NCBI GenBank assembly: GCA_030614915.1
Contig: JAUXAG010000004.1
Location: forward strand, 101,959 to 165,958
Source: Actinomycetes bacterium
GTDB taxonomy: Bacteria > Planctomycetota > Phycisphaerae > JAACET01
DNA length: 64,000 bases
Direction: 5' to 3'
The position numbers were made by a program, and so were the translations under genes. Of this stretch, positions 25,342 to 34,431 are shown piece after piece; position 1 is the stretch's first letter, and each line of letters begins with the position of its first letter. The notes below the pieces were generated by a model, which was given only the letters and a program-made list of their open reading frames with translations, searched no databases and was not told the origin of the DNA.

Positions 25342-26262
25342 CTAATCGCCGTGACGTATGGGTCGAAGTACCATCACAGAAGACAAACGAGTGGTGCGGG
25401 CCAACGGTTCGATGGTCAGGTCAGAAAAGAGCATGCTCCTGGGGCTGGGCTCGACCTTGGTCACGCGTCCAATAGCCAAACCGTCGGGTAGATTCTGCAT
25501 GCCATCGGAAAGCACGACAGCCTGGAGGACGTCTTCTGGTTTGCCGTTGGGGCTGAGGTCTTTGTTGGGGACATCTTTGGCAATGAGGCGTCCACCGGCT
25601 AAGGAGCTAATGTGCAAAATCGGGCCCATAGCCGATGGTTCCAACTCGGCCAGAGGCGAATGGATATAAATACGAGCTGACATCGGGGGTTGATTTGGGT
25701 CTCCGAGTAAGCGGACCTGGGCAGTGCGAGGCTGGACAGAGCCGATGCGACCGACCAAAACGGAAGATTCCAATAGAGCTCGTCCGGTGAGCTTGGAATC
25801 GTGCTGGAGGACGGCGACGACGACCCAGAAGCCGACTTCCAGGCCAGCGGTGCTGCCCTGGTCAATAGTGATCACGGTCCGGCCCGGCAGACCGTGGCCA
25901 CAGACGTTGGCAGGAATCAACGAGTAACTCTCCAACAGCAGATTCTTGTGCAGATGCTCTCGACGGGCGTAGATATCGGCCATGCGCATCCATTGGCTGT
26001 GCAAGAAAGCGTTTTGCTGTTCCAGGAGGCGGATGCGATCAAGAAGCTCCTGGGTCTGGGCAGAAGCTGCCGGAGGTAGAGGACTCTGGGAGCTGGAGAA
26101 ATAGTGCAATATACGGTTGACACCGATGGCTGGGGGGCTGATGAGAGAATTGACGACGGCGCGAAAAGGGTTTAACAATCCGGGGGGCAAGAAAAGGGCC
26201 AGGAAAGAAAGGACCATCAGAATGGTAAAAACGGTGGATGCAGAAAGGTTCAACCGTCGCAT
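25342..26262 (-). CDS. mreC: Rod shape-determining protein MreC
   Basis: A 306-residue MreC: a membrane helix (about 10-28, VFTILMVLSFLALFLPPGLL), a coiled coil (QELLDRIRLLEQQNAFLHSQ) and the periplasmic beta-barrel core recognisable by GLPGRTVITIDQGSTAGLEV, SVLVGRIGSVQPRTAQVRLL and NLPDGLAIGRVTKVEPSPRS. It scaffolds PBP2-RodA. The open frame extends to 26451, but those 63 codons come from intergenic repeats; ATG 26262 starts the real protein. A 520-base repeat island separates it from mreB. Confidence 0.93.
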   Translation of the reverse strand: MRRLNLSASTVFTILMVLSFLALFLPPGLLNPFRAVVNSLISPPAIGVNRILHYFSSSQSPLPPAASAQTQELLDRIRLLEQQNAFLHSQWMRMADIYARREHLHKNLLLESYSLIPANVCGHGLPGRTVITIDQGSTAGLEVGFWVVVAVLQHDSKLTGRALLESSVLVGRIGSVQPRTAQVRLLGDPNQPPMSARIYIHSPLAELEPSAMGPILHISSLAGGRLIAKDVPNKDLSPNGKPEDVLQAVVLSDGMQNLPDGLAIGRVTKVEPSPRSMLFSDLTIEPLARTTRLSSVMVLRPIRHGD

Positions 26263-26788
26263 ATCAAAATGATAGGGCCGGGGGGCTCTCAAGACAAGAG
26301 ACAAAAAGGAAAGGCTTGCTCGTGCTTCCAGCCTTCGCAGCCGAAGCTGCTTCGGCGGAGTAGGCTCGCAGCGAAGCGCCGCTTCGCAGAGTAGTAAGGC
26401 TTGAGGAAGAAAGAGAAAGAGCTCACCACGAAGAGGGCACCCCAATCGCAATACACTGCGATTGGGGACCCCACGAAGGACACGAAGTAGGAAAGAAGGG
26501 GCAACGCGTAGCGTCCTTCCCGTAGGGACCTGTGGTCGGAAACCCTAAGAAACCCCCGGTAAAACCGGGGGCTAAATACAAGAGCAGAAGTCCCCCAGGA
26601 TAACGCGTAGCGTCCTGCGGAAGGCACAGAGGCACAAAGGCACAAAGCAAGAAAAGCAACCCCCAGGATAAACCTGGGGGCTAAATACAAGAGCAGAAGA
26701 CCCCCAGGATAAACCTGGGGGCTAAACAAAGAGACCCCCGGTGGGCTAAATAAAAGAACAGTAGGGCATAGGATTTAGGGAAGGTTGT
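26263..26788. repeat. 526-base repeat island between mreB and mreC
   Basis: Holds an AGCCTTCGCAGCCGAAGCTGC palindromic unit (26329-26402), CACCACGAAG repeats, a CCCCAATCGCAATACACTGCGATTGGGG hairpin (26446-26473), AACGCGTAGCGTCCTTCC (26503-26520), CCCCCGGTAAAACCGGGGG (26553-26571), two intact CCCCCAGGATAAACCTGGGG hairpins (26660-26685, 26701-26726) and truncated ones. No gene. It interrupts what is usually a compact operon. Confidence 0.85.
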
Positions 26789-27847
26789 TCAGTACGTTTC
26801 CTGGCCGGACTCCATGGTTTCCTTCCACTGCTCGAGATGCTCGAGATAGACGCTGGTGCCTCTGGCGACGCAGAAGAGGGGCTCGTCGGTAATTCTGACA
26901 TCCAGGCCGGTGGACTGACTGATGACACGGTCAATGCCTCGGAGCAAGGCACCGCCGCCGACTAAAACCACGCCATTGTCGACCAAATCGGCGGAGAGCT
27001 CGGGCTCAATCTTGTCGAGAGTTCGCATGATCAAGTCGACAATCTGGCCGAGGGGGTCTCTTAGACACTCGCGGATTTCCTCGGAAGTAACGGTGGTTTT
27101 GCGGGGCAGGCCGGAAACCATGTCCCGGCCTCGGACCTCCATGGAGAGTTCCTCGTCGAGAGGAGCGGCTGAACCGATTTCAATTTTTATCTTCTCGGCG
27201 GTCTGTTCGCCAATCATGAGGTTGTAATTTCGTTTCATGTGATTTCCGATGGCCTCGTCCATGTCGTCGCCGGCAACGCGAACAGACTGACAGACGGCGA
27301 TGTCGCCAAGAGAAAGGACAGCGACCTCGGTGGTACCGCCGCCAACATCGACGACCATGGAGCCGGTGGGTTCGCGAATGGGCAGATTGGCGCCGATGGC
27401 CGCGGCCAAGGGCTCTTCAACAAGATAAACGCGACGAGCGCCGGCGCGTTCGGCAGAGTTGAGGACGGCGCGCTTTTCGACGGCGGTGACCCCGGAAGGA
27501 ATGGCAATGACGACCCTGACGCGAGGTCTGATGAATCCTACGCGTCCGTGAGCCTTGCGGATGAAATAGGAGAGCATGGCCTCAGTGATGTCAAAGTCAG
27601 CAATGACGCCGTCCTTCAAGGGCCTGATGGCGGTTATGGAACCGGGGGTCTTTCCCAACATTTCCTTGGCTACAAAACCGACGGCCTGGCCGTTCTGGAC
27701 GACCTGATTGGTGCCCTTACGCACGGCTACCACAGAGGGCTCATTCAGGACAATGCCCTGATTACGGATGCAAACAAGGGTGTTGGAAGTACCCAGGTCA
27801 ATGCCCATGTCCACAGAGAAAAAACCAAGAAGTGAATCAAGATTCAC
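26789..27847 (-). CDS. mreB: Rod shape-determining actin homologue MreB
   Basis: A 352-residue actin-fold ATPase that directs side-wall synthesis. Nucleotide-binding motifs: DMGIDLGTSNTLV (phosphate 1), VVDVGGGTTEVAVLSLG (phosphate 2) and VVLVGGGALLRGID (adenosine), with LVEEPLAAAIGANLPI between. The open frame starts at a TTG (27853) only two bases from the ribosome-binding site; the GTG at 27847, seven bases after AGGAG, is a better start (MNLDSLLGFF). It heads the mre/mrd gene group. Confidence 0.96.
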   Translation of the reverse strand: MNLDSLLGFFSVDMGIDLGTSNTLVCIRNQGIVLNEPSVVAVRKGTNQVVQNGQAVGFVAKEMLGKTPGSITAIRPLKDGVIADFDITEAMLSYFIRKAHGRVGFIRPRVRVVIAIPSGVTAVEKRAVLNSAERAGARRVYLVEEPLAAAIGANLPIREPTGSMVVDVGGGTTEVAVLSLGDIAVCQSVRVAGDDMDEAIGNHMKRNYNLMIGEQTAEKIKIEIGSAAPLDEELSMEVRGRDMVSGLPRKTTVTSEEIRECLRDPLGQIVDLIMRTLDKIEPELSADLVDNGVVLVGGGALLRGIDRVISQSTGLDVRITDEPLFCVARGTSVYLEHLEQWKETMESGQETY

Positions 27848-28134
27848 AGGCAAACTCCTATTAATTAGGCTTGAGGCTTGAGGCCTGCTCGTGCTTCGCA
27901 GCGAAGCGCCGCTTCGCAGAGTAGTAAGGCCTGAAGCTTGAGGCCTGAGACTTGAGGGTTCAATTGGGCAAACATTCTACCGCAAGTCCGGAAGATATGG
28001 AAGAGGCAAATCCACCGTGGCGAAGGCAGCTTTGCCAGGGGCAAGGCCCAATCTACCGGCTGAGTAAATCGGGGCCTTGAAGTCCGAGAGGCCCAGGGTC
28101 CGATAAATGAAGAAGCTTCTGGGTCCCAAGACTA
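27848..28134. repeat. 287-base gap with one repeat unit
   Basis: 27868-27960 carries GGCTTGAGG tandem units and a shortened copy of the CGTGCTTCGCAGCGAAGCGC palindromic repeat ending in AGAGTAGTAAGGC. The remainder to 28134 shows no clear gene or signal. Confidence 0.7.
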
Positions 28135-28344
28135 TCAGACGAGGGCCAGGGCCAAGGCGGCGATCTCCGGAATTCGCTGTGTAGAGTAAATAGCGCGAAA
28201 AAACGTATGGGCCCCAAAGGAAGTACAGCCCAGATAAATAAGATATATGGTAGAGGCGAACAAGACCAGCACAGCGACCAGCAAGAGGAAACTGAGCACA
28301 TCCGGGGCGGGCTTGGCTGAACTCTGGGGCATCATTTCAGGCAT
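28135..28344 (-). CDS. Small one- or two-helix membrane protein
   Basis: A 69-residue predicted membrane protein starting MPEMMPQSSAKPAPDV, with a hydrophobic helix VLSFLLLVAVLVLFASTIYL (about 16-35) and a mildly hydrophobic tail ending ALALALV. Not a family I recognise. GAGG lies ten bases before the ATG. It follows two membrane-protein genes on the same strand after a 300-base gap that holds a large palindromic element, so it may be the last member of their transcript. A competing frame (28053-28301) lacks a ribosome-binding site. Confidence 0.5.
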   Translation of the reverse strand: MPEMMPQSSAKPAPDVLSFLLLVAVLVLFASTIYLIYLGCTSFGAHTFFRAIYSTQRIPEIAALALALV

Positions 28345-28399
28345 TTTTCGAAGACCTCAACAAAAGATGGACTAACCCGAATATTCCACAAGAGTTTTG

Positions 28400-28527
28400 G
28401 TTTTGGCCGGCTATTTTGGCCAGCTTCTGCGTTCTCGGCTCTAACTGTCCTCGACGTATATATTTATACGACTCCGGTCAGTTAGAGCCTGCGGCCTTGA
28501 ATCTGAGCAAAATTTCTCGGCCAAAAC
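28400..28527. ncRNA. Triple nested palindrome, candidate structured RNA
   Basis: Three perfect inverted repeats are concentric: GTTTTGGCCG/CGGCCAAAAC (28400-28409 with 28518-28527), GGCTCTAACTG/CAGTTAGAGCC (28437-28447 with 28479-28489) and CGTATA/TATACG (28455-28460 with 28465-28470). Together they define one long hairpin-like element of 128 bases between two small membrane-protein genes, on a stretch of 302 bases with no coding frame. Strand and role are unknown; it could be an RNA leader for the 69-residue gene on the minus strand or a DNA site. Confidence 0.55.
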
Positions 28528-28646
28528 AGTGTGTTACTTCCATCGAGGCCGAAAATGATACTTAACTGATTTATTCTACATAAATTACGGAACACTGTAC
28601 AAAATCTCGTGAAATATCCGGGCTAAGCCCAGAGGACTCGGCCCGC

Positions 28647-28955
28647 TCAGTCGGACGGCGAAAAGACGAGCGTATCTCCTTTGGCGAGAATAATTCCGGG
28701 ACCGTCCTGGCCGGGTTCGGCAGGCTTGGTGTGGACCTGGTTGGCAGAGACACTAGTGATCTGGCCAATGACGGGCTTGGAACCCAGTCCGTAGTGGCCA
28801 ATCCAAAAGCCGACCAGAACGAGAAAGCTAATAAGTAAAATTAGCAGAGCGGCTACCAGGAGTAGATTATAACTGTCAGAGACAATGTCTGCCAGGAGCG
28901 AGGGACTTTGGGAGCGGTCGAGGGGGACACTAATCTGCTGTTCGGAATCGGCCAT
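28647..28955 (-). CDS. Small membrane-anchored protein
   Basis: A 102-residue protein with an acidic N-terminus (MADSEQQISVPLDRSQ), one strong membrane helix (LLLVAALLILLISFLVLVGF, about 31-50) and a beta-like tail (GQITSVSANQVHTKP ... GIILAKGDTLVFSPSD) exposed on one side. No family recognised. It follows the coiled-coil gene by 34 bases, so the two are likely co-transcribed. Codon use matches neighbours. Confidence 0.6.
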   Translation of the reverse strand: MADSEQQISVPLDRSQSPSLLADIVSDSYNLLLVAALLILLISFLVLVGFWIGHYGLGSKPVIGQITSVSANQVHTKPAEPGQDGPGIILAKGDTLVFSPSD

Positions 28956-28989
28956 TATCTATTATTACCAAGAAGAGCTGGTCCTGGTT

Positions 28990-29841
28990 CTACTTTAGGG
29001 GGCTGGTGGAGACCTCGTCTCCGACCTCAACGCGTTTGGCGGACATAAGTATGGTACCGAGAGATCGATCGCGAAAGACGCGGGTGATTTCGAGGTTGCC
29101 AACATAATCATCGTCGTAAATTGTGAGCTTGGTTCCTTCGGAAACGCCGGCAATCGAGCCGACGTTAATGGTGGCAATTTTGGCGTCCAGATCGACGGCA
29201 ACAACCTTACCGTTAATTGGCCGGCGAGCCAGGAGAGGAGCCGGACGGACGGGAACAACAACAGGGGCACGTGCGGTGGTCCGGCCGCTGGCTTTGCGAA
29301 TTTTATCCTGTAAAGCGAAGATCTGCTCCTTCTTGCGGCTGACCTCGGTATCCAGGACCATCACATCTCTCAAGAGGTCGGAGACCTGCCTTTCGAGCTG
29401 GGCATTTTCGGTCTTGAGATCGCTGGCGGTGTTCCTGGCCCGGTCGAGCTGGTCGCTGGCGTGGTCGCGAGCCGTCTGGGCCCGTTTCAAGGAATCATCA
29501 AAATTGGCCAACCGCTGGCGAAAGGTATCGTTGTCGAGAGTGAGCTTTCCAAGCTTAAACCGAAGGTTAGTCAGATCAGTGTTTGCCTGGACCAAAAGGC
29601 TGCGGGCAGAGTCGAGCTGGCGCTGGAGGTCCTGCTTTTCCTTACGAAGCTGCTGCTGAGTCTGTGTATTGGCCAGATTGTCGCTCTTGAGCTGAGCCCG
29701 AAGGGTGGCCACATCCTCGGAGCGTTCCAGAGCGAGGGTCTTCCAGGACTGCTGCTGCGAGAGATAGACCAAAAGAACGGCACTGTGGGCGATGGCCAAG
29801 ACAACCAGAATGACAACGAGAATTTTAGTGAGAGTGCTCAC
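28990..29841 (-). CDS. Membrane-anchored coiled-coil protein
   Basis: A 283-residue protein: one N-terminal helix (ILVVILVVLAIAHSAVLLVY), a long coiled coil (about 40-190, heptad-rich stretches such as LRKEKQDLQRQLDSARSLL), a proline-rich linker (APVVVPVRPAPLL) and a C-terminal beta domain (INGKVVAVDLDAKIATINVG ... GTKLTIYDDDYVGNLEITRV). The last domain resembles small barrels found in FlgT or MreC-like surface proteins. Function unknown; the position next to the mre genes hints at the envelope. The GTG at 29841 is chosen because GGGAGG precedes it by six bases; the open frame runs further to 29925. Confidence 0.72.
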   Translation of the reverse strand: MSTLTKILVVILVVLAIAHSAVLLVYLSQQQSWKTLALERSEDVATLRAQLKSDNLANTQTQQQLRKEKQDLQRQLDSARSLLVQANTDLTNLRFKLGKLTLDNDTFRQRLANFDDSLKRAQTARDHASDQLDRARNTASDLKTENAQLERQVSDLLRDVMVLDTEVSRKKEQIFALQDKIRKASGRTTARAPVVVPVRPAPLLARRPINGKVVAVDLDAKIATINVGSIAGVSEGTKLTIYDDDYVGNLEITRVFRDRSLGTILMSAKRVEVGDEVSTSPLK

Positions 29842-30278
29842 GGCAACCTCCCCGGTTACAAAAGAGGATCCAATTTCCAATAACCGCATTGCGGCCCATA
29901 GTATACAACAGGCCAAGGGGCCCATGCAACAGTAGAAAACCGCAACATTAAGGCCATGATAGGGCCTACGGAACGGCTGTCAAGGACAAAAAAAAGGGGC
30001 TCGAGGCTTGGGGCTTGGGGCCTGAGGCTGGAGGCAGATAATACAGAAGAAAATACAGATTATTTGCCACAAAGAAGGCGGTAGCCCGATCGCGAAATGG
30101 TGCGATTGGAGACACCCGGCGCAGAGCCGGGATAAACCCCCGGTAACGCGTAGCGTCCTTCAGAAACCGGGGGCTAAATACAAGAGCAGAAAACCCCCAG
30201 GATAAACCTGGGGACTAAATATGGGGTGATCCGCAGAACCTTTGGGCAGTTGAAGGGCAGTTCGTGCAGATTTTGGGC
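29842..30278. repeat. 437-base repeat island
   Basis: Right half carries GGCTTGGGGC units, ATACAGAAG repeats, a diverged GATCGCGAAATGGTGCGATTGG hairpin (30089-30110), CCGGCGCAGAGCCGG, a CCCCCGGTAA...ACCGGGGG hairpin with ACGCGTAGCGTCCTTCAGAA in its loop (30136-30174) and a CCCCCAGGATAAACCTGGGG hairpin (30194-30213). Left part (29842-29990) is the leader of the coiled-coil gene. No gene. Confidence 0.8.
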
Positions 30279-31454
30279 CTATCGGCGGAGACGGGCCCGG
30301 AGATTGTCCAAGACGTTCATGAAATTGATGTAGGAATCGTAGGGGGATTCGTAGGGATTAAAGTACTTGTGGACGTCTCCGTCGGCAAAATACTTGGTGC
30401 ACATATAGTAGAAATGGTCTGAAGTCTGCAACCTTCGCCAGTCCCGGAGAATATCGTCATCTTGAGAATCCTTGACCTGCTGCTCGAGACGATAGAGCTC
30501 ATAAAGGGCGTTGGACTGCATGGCATTTCCGAGCCAAGCGGAGAGGTCTCGCTCGGTGTCGGCCCAGGAGATCATGTAAGGGACGTCCAACTGGTCGGAG
30601 GGCTGATAGGCCTGGATGAGCTCGGAAGGTGTTTTGAAGTTGTCGTCAGGATGGGCAAAGATTTGCTCGGGCAAGTGCTCCAGAAAAGTGAAGATGCCGG
30701 TGTCGGCCCATTGGTGCTCGCCAAAAGTTTCATAGTCCATAAAGAGATTGACGGTATAACCGTTTCCGTTGACTTGGTGGATCCAGTCGGCGAATTTTTC
30801 GGCGGTGAGCGGCCATTCGGCCCAGCTGCGCTGGGAAAACCGAAAAGCGATATCGTCGGAAAGACGGTAGTTTTTCAAGAGTAAAGTAGTGTTAGGATCT
30901 CCGGGCGGATGGTAGAGAAAATTCGGCGAACGGTAGCCGAGGATGTGGTCGGCCCCTTCGACCAGGATGCCGCGATAACCCATCTGGGCTACAAAGGCGG
31001 CCAAATCATTGTTGTAGATAAGCTCGGTGTTGCGAAAGATGCTGGGGCGCTGGTTGAAATGATGCTGGATGAGGTCGGAGTGAAGGCTGATCTGCTCGGC
31101 AAACTCCTGGCGGGAGTGGAGGAAGGCCAGGGAATGGTAGTAGGTTTCGGCGAGGAACTCGACGGAGCCGGTATCGGCCAGGGCATGAAAAGTGCTCATG
31201 ACCTCAGGGGCGTAGCGTTCGAGCTGCTCGATGAGCACTCCGGTGCAGGAATAGGCGACCTTGAAACGGCCGGGGTATTTGTTGATAAGATCGAGAATGA
31301 GCCTATTGGTGGGCAGATAACACTTTTCGGCCACCTTGTGGATAATCTGCTTATTGTGATATTCGTCGAAATAATCGGCGTCGGAATCAAAAATGGTGTA
31401 TCGTCTGAGGCGATAGGGCTGGTGGACCTGAAAGTAAAAACATACCGAGGCCAT
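30279..31454 (-). CDS. Glycoside hydrolase family 57 protein
   Basis: A 391-residue GH57 enzyme acting on alpha-1,4-glucans (alpha-amylase or glucanotransferase type). It begins MASVCFYFQVHQPYRLRR, the usual GH57 start with a substrate His. The nucleophile Glu lies in IFRNTELIYNN (about 140-150) and the acid/base Asp in NLFMDYETFGEHQW (about 236-249). The first of two close ATGs (31460) overlaps the only AGGA ribosome-binding site, so the second ATG (31454) is chosen. It follows the GT4 gene by 58-64 bases; the pair fits intracellular glycogen or maltodextrin metabolism. Confidence 0.92.
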   Translation of the reverse strand: MASVCFYFQVHQPYRLRRYTIFDSDADYFDEYHNKQIIHKVAEKCYLPTNRLILDLINKYPGRFKVAYSCTGVLIEQLERYAPEVMSTFHALADTGSVEFLAETYYHSLAFLHSRQEFAEQISLHSDLIQHHFNQRPSIFRNTELIYNNDLAAFVAQMGYRGILVEGADHILGYRSPNFLYHPPGDPNTTLLLKNYRLSDDIAFRFSQRSWAEWPLTAEKFADWIHQVNGNGYTVNLFMDYETFGEHQWADTGIFTFLEHLPEQIFAHPDDNFKTPSELIQAYQPSDQLDVPYMISWADTERDLSAWLGNAMQSNALYELYRLEQQVKDSQDDDILRDWRRLQTSDHFYYMCTKYFADGDVHKYFNPYESPYDSYINFMNVLDNLRARLRR

Positions 31455-31518
31455 GGCCATCCTGTAAATCTACAATAGCAATCGCATCTCGAGCACGCCG
31501 TTCCGGGGCGAGAGTCAA

Positions 31519-32868
31519 TCAGGCCGGATCCGCCGAAGGCTCAGCAGAACGTTTCGCCCGGCCAGAGAGCACGGACTGGTAGACCTTTATACACTGCTGG
31601 GCGGAATCCTGCCAGGAGAGTTTGCGAACTTCAAAGCTTCCGTGCTGGCGAAGGGTGGTCTGCAAGGGGGGGTGCCTGAGGACGGCTACAATCTTGTTGG
31701 CCATTTCATCAATGTCCCAGAAATCAACGCTGAGGACATGAGTGAGCAGCTCGCTGACGCCGGACTGCTTGGAGATGATGACGGGGACGTCATTGCTCAT
31801 GGCTTCGAGAGGTGCAATTCCGAAGGGCTCTGAAACGGAGGGCATGACATACAAATCGGCCATTCGATAGACCTTTTCGACGTCCTGGCCTCTGAGGAAA
31901 CCGGGGAAAAGGACCTTGTGGCCAATACCCATGGCAGCGGCGAGCTCGATGGTTCTTCGGGTCATGTCTCCGGAGCCAGCCATGATGAACTTGACGTTTT
32001 CCATAACGCCAAGGACCTTTTTGGCGGCGGCGAGGAAGTACTCGGGCCCTTTCTGCATAGTAATCCGGCCCAGAAAGAGGACGATCTTTTCTCCCTTGGC
32101 GATGGTGATGCGGCGGTCGTTGAGCGGCTGGTGGCCGTTGAGGATGGCATTATAGACCACTTCGACTTTGTCCGCGGAGATGCCGTAGCGGGCAGTACAA
32201 ATGCTCTTGGTCAGATGGGAAACGGCAATAACTCGGTCTGCAGCGTGCATTCCCTGTCGCTCAATATCGTAGACGGCCTGGTTGGCGTGCTGGCCAGAAC
32301 GGTCGAACTCGGTGGAATGGATATGAACGACCAGGGGTTTTTTGGTGGCCTTGGCCAAGGCGAGTCCGGCGGGGTAGGTCATCCAGTCGTGGGCGTGAAT
32401 GATGTCGAAGGTGTGCTGGCGAGCGAGATCAGTAACCAGGTGGGCATAGCGGCGGACCTCCTTGAGAAGGTCGCCGTGGTAATGGGCAGCCGAGGCAGGC
32501 AGGTCAACGAATTCTGCGGGCTGCTGTTCTCCGGCCGGTTGGCCGGCCTGCTGGATGGCCTGTAAGTCGGCTAGGTGGCGGGCGTGCTGGGCCTGTCCAG
32601 TGTAGGGCTGAAGAAGAGCGTCAACGGCTTTGATGGTAACGTTGGGCATATCGGTGGGGATGTCAGCCGAGGCAGCGTTGATTGCCTGGAGGTCGGAAGG
32701 GCTGAGTACCTGGAGGTGAGAGCCGGCTTGACCGGCGGCCGGGCGAGGCAAAACAAACAAGACCTGGGCACCAATCTGGCTCATACCCTTGGTCAGGCCA
32801 TAACAGGCCGTCCCCAGGCCTCCGGAGATGTAAGGAGGAAACTCCCACCCCAGCATCAAAATCTTCAT
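31519..32868 (-). CDS. GT4 glycosyltransferase, glycogen synthase-like
   Basis: A 449-residue GT-B enzyme. The start MKILMLGWEFPPYISGGLGT has the glycine-rich donor-side loop of glycogen/starch synthase relatives; FDIIHAHDWMTYPAGLALAK, FLGRITMQKGPEYFLAAAKK and MPSVSEPFGIAPLEAMSNDV (the E-x7-E nucleotide-binding motif) follow in order. The open frame reaches 33003, but the first 45 codons show no homology and ATG 32868 begins the family match. Together with the GH57 gene downstream it likely builds and trims alpha-glucan. Sequence alone does not prove ADP-glucose use. Confidence 0.9.
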   Translation of the reverse strand: MKILMLGWEFPPYISGGLGTACYGLTKGMSQIGAQVLFVLPRPAAGQAGSHLQVLSPSDLQAINAASADIPTDMPNVTIKAVDALLQPYTGQAQHARHLADLQAIQQAGQPAGEQQPAEFVDLPASAAHYHGDLLKEVRRYAHLVTDLARQHTFDIIHAHDWMTYPAGLALAKATKKPLVVHIHSTEFDRSGQHANQAVYDIERQGMHAADRVIAVSHLTKSICTARYGISADKVEVVYNAILNGHQPLNDRRITIAKGEKIVLFLGRITMQKGPEYFLAAAKKVLGVMENVKFIMAGSGDMTRRTIELAAAMGIGHKVLFPGFLRGQDVEKVYRMADLYVMPSVSEPFGIAPLEAMSNDVPVIISKQSGVSELLTHVLSVDFWDIDEMANKIVAVLRHPPLQTTLRQHGSFEVRKLSWQDSAQQCIKVYQSVLSGRAKRSAEPSADPA

Positions 32869-33579
32869 GGCCTCGGCCCACACTGAGTCAGCAGAACTCT
32901 GACTGTACGAGCAACTCGCCTGTCCGTCAGCAACGAAAGCTACTCCGGCGGAAGGATCCGGACAAAAAGAGGAACGAGTCTGAGATTTTATGCTAGGCGT
33001 CATAGATTGTCAAGTCAGGTTTTGCAGCATCCCACAAAGCAGGCACAAAAAACGTGCAGCTGAATCTGCGACTGCTCCAGGCAGTGCCCAGACGGCCGGG
33101 GCCCGGCTGTGCTGCCGAAATGTCGGGCCAGGCCGGTCCAAGCAACACTGGGTAGGACACTAAGCCATCCGGGTGCAAACCTTACAGTAGAAATCGGTCG
33201 AAAAACAAGACCGTATTAGCTATGGATAAGGATCGGCGTTCAATTACTACATTTTTTGGAGTCTGGGGGGTGGCTGGGGGTCCGATATATCAGGACCGCT
33301 GCCTAAGAACGTGTAAATAAATAATCTTCCATTTTGCCGCTAAATAAACCCCTACGATAAAGCGGGGATAATCAAAAAGACCCCCAGGATAAACCTGGGG
33401 GCTAAACAAAGGACCTGGTATCCTGATTCGGCGACACAAAGTGTCCTTCCCGTAGGGAGCTGTGGTCGGAAACCCTAAGAAACCCCCAGGATAAACCTGG
33501 GGGCTAAACAAAGAACTCGTGAATTTTGAGCAACTCGACCTTTTTGAAGCAAAAACGAAACCTTATTCATTTACAAGTC
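32869..33579. repeat. 711-base gap with two palindromic repeats
   Basis: 32869-33340 holds no gene I can support, only a GC-rich dyad region near 33085-33125. From 33381 there are two intact CCCCCAGGATAAACCTGGGG hairpins with CTAAA tails (33381-33406, 33483-33508), separated by GTCCTTCCCGTAGGGAGCTG, a sequence also found near 26513. The right end is the region beyond the fliA stop. Confidence 0.75.
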
Positions 33580-34365
33580 CTAGACGTGCAATTGGCTCTT
33601 GCGGTCGGCCAACTGATCCTTGAGGCGATCGAGGATTGAGGAGTGAATCTGTGAGACGCGAGACTCAGATAAATCGAGGGTGGCGCCGATCTCCTTCATG
33701 GTCATGCCTTCATAATAATAGAGTGTAATAATCAGGCTTTCGGTGCGTGAGAATCCCTTGGTAATCAAAGACTTGAGGTCGCGGCGATGGGCCTGCTGTA
33801 CGGGGTCGCTGCCCTTGGGGTCTTTGAGGATGTCGATCTCCTCGATCTGTCTGGAGCCGTCGCTGTCAAACCACTTGCGATTGAAGGAGACCTGTGAGAC
33901 GGCGTGGGCGTCGCGGATAATCTTGTTCAATTCCTTCATGGATACGCCCATGCGCTGAGCAATCTCATTGTTGGAGGGTAGGCGTCCGAACTCAGCGTGG
34001 AGGGCCTGAGTGGTGTTTTCGAGTTTGCGTCCGCGGGCCCGGACTAATCGGGGGACCCAGTCCATAGAGCGGATTTCGTCGAGGATGGCCCCGCGGATAC
34101 GAGGGGCACAGTAAGTTTCAAACTTGATGCCCCGGTCAGGGTCAAAGGCCTCGATGGCGTCGAGGAGGCCAAAGGTTCCGGCACTGATAAGGTCGTCGAG
34201 CTCGACCTCTCCGGGCAGTTTGGTGGCCAAGCGTTCGGCATTGAACTTGACCAAAGGCAAGAAATTGGTCAAGAGGAAGTTGCGAAGCTCCTGGGAGGCG
34301 TTTTTGCGATAATCGTGCCAAACTTCGGCGAGTTCCAGAGCGGCTTTCTGATCGGTAGCGGGCAT
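33580..34365 (-). CDS. fliA: Flagellar sigma factor (sigma-28)
   Basis: A 261-residue FliA/WhiG sigma factor for late flagellar genes. Region 2: DLISAGTFGLLDAIEAFDPD, followed by FETYCAPRIRGAILDEIRSM and DWVPRLVR, the sigma-28 signature. Region 3 (NEIAQRMGVSMKELN) and region 4 (LDLSESRVSQIHSSILDRLK) are complete. It is the last gene of the flagellar export operon, 66 bases after flhG, with AGGAG eight bases before ATG. Together with an FlgM outside the window it would couple export to gene expression. Confidence 0.95.
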   Translation of the reverse strand: MPATDQKAALELAEVWHDYRKNASQELRNFLLTNFLPLVKFNAERLATKLPGEVELDDLISAGTFGLLDAIEAFDPDRGIKFETYCAPRIRGAILDEIRSMDWVPRLVRARGRKLENTTQALHAEFGRLPSNNEIAQRMGVSMKELNKIIRDAHAVSQVSFNRKWFDSDGSRQIEEIDILKDPKGSDPVQQAHRRDLKSLITKGFSRTESLIITLYYYEGMTMKEIGATLDLSESRVSQIHSSILDRLKDQLADRKSQLHV

Positions 34366-34431
34366 GTGTAAGCTCCTGTCAGATACAAATCCTCAGATGC
34401 GAAGCACCGGCGGGAAGACGGTGCGAGTCAA

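Noticed and set aside
26289..26729. 146-codon minus-strand frame upstream of mreC
   Set aside because: Built entirely from intergenic repeats (CACGAAG, CCCCCAGG hairpins); no protein family.
28053..28301. 82-codon minus-strand frame overlapping the 69-residue gene
   Set aside because: Overlaps a frame with a better start and membrane helix; no ribosome-binding site of its own.
33290..33511. 73-codon minus-strand frame with repeated FSPQVYPGG-type segments
   Set aside because: This is just the translation of the CCCCCAGGATAAACC hairpin repeats; the same peptide appears in other repeat islands.
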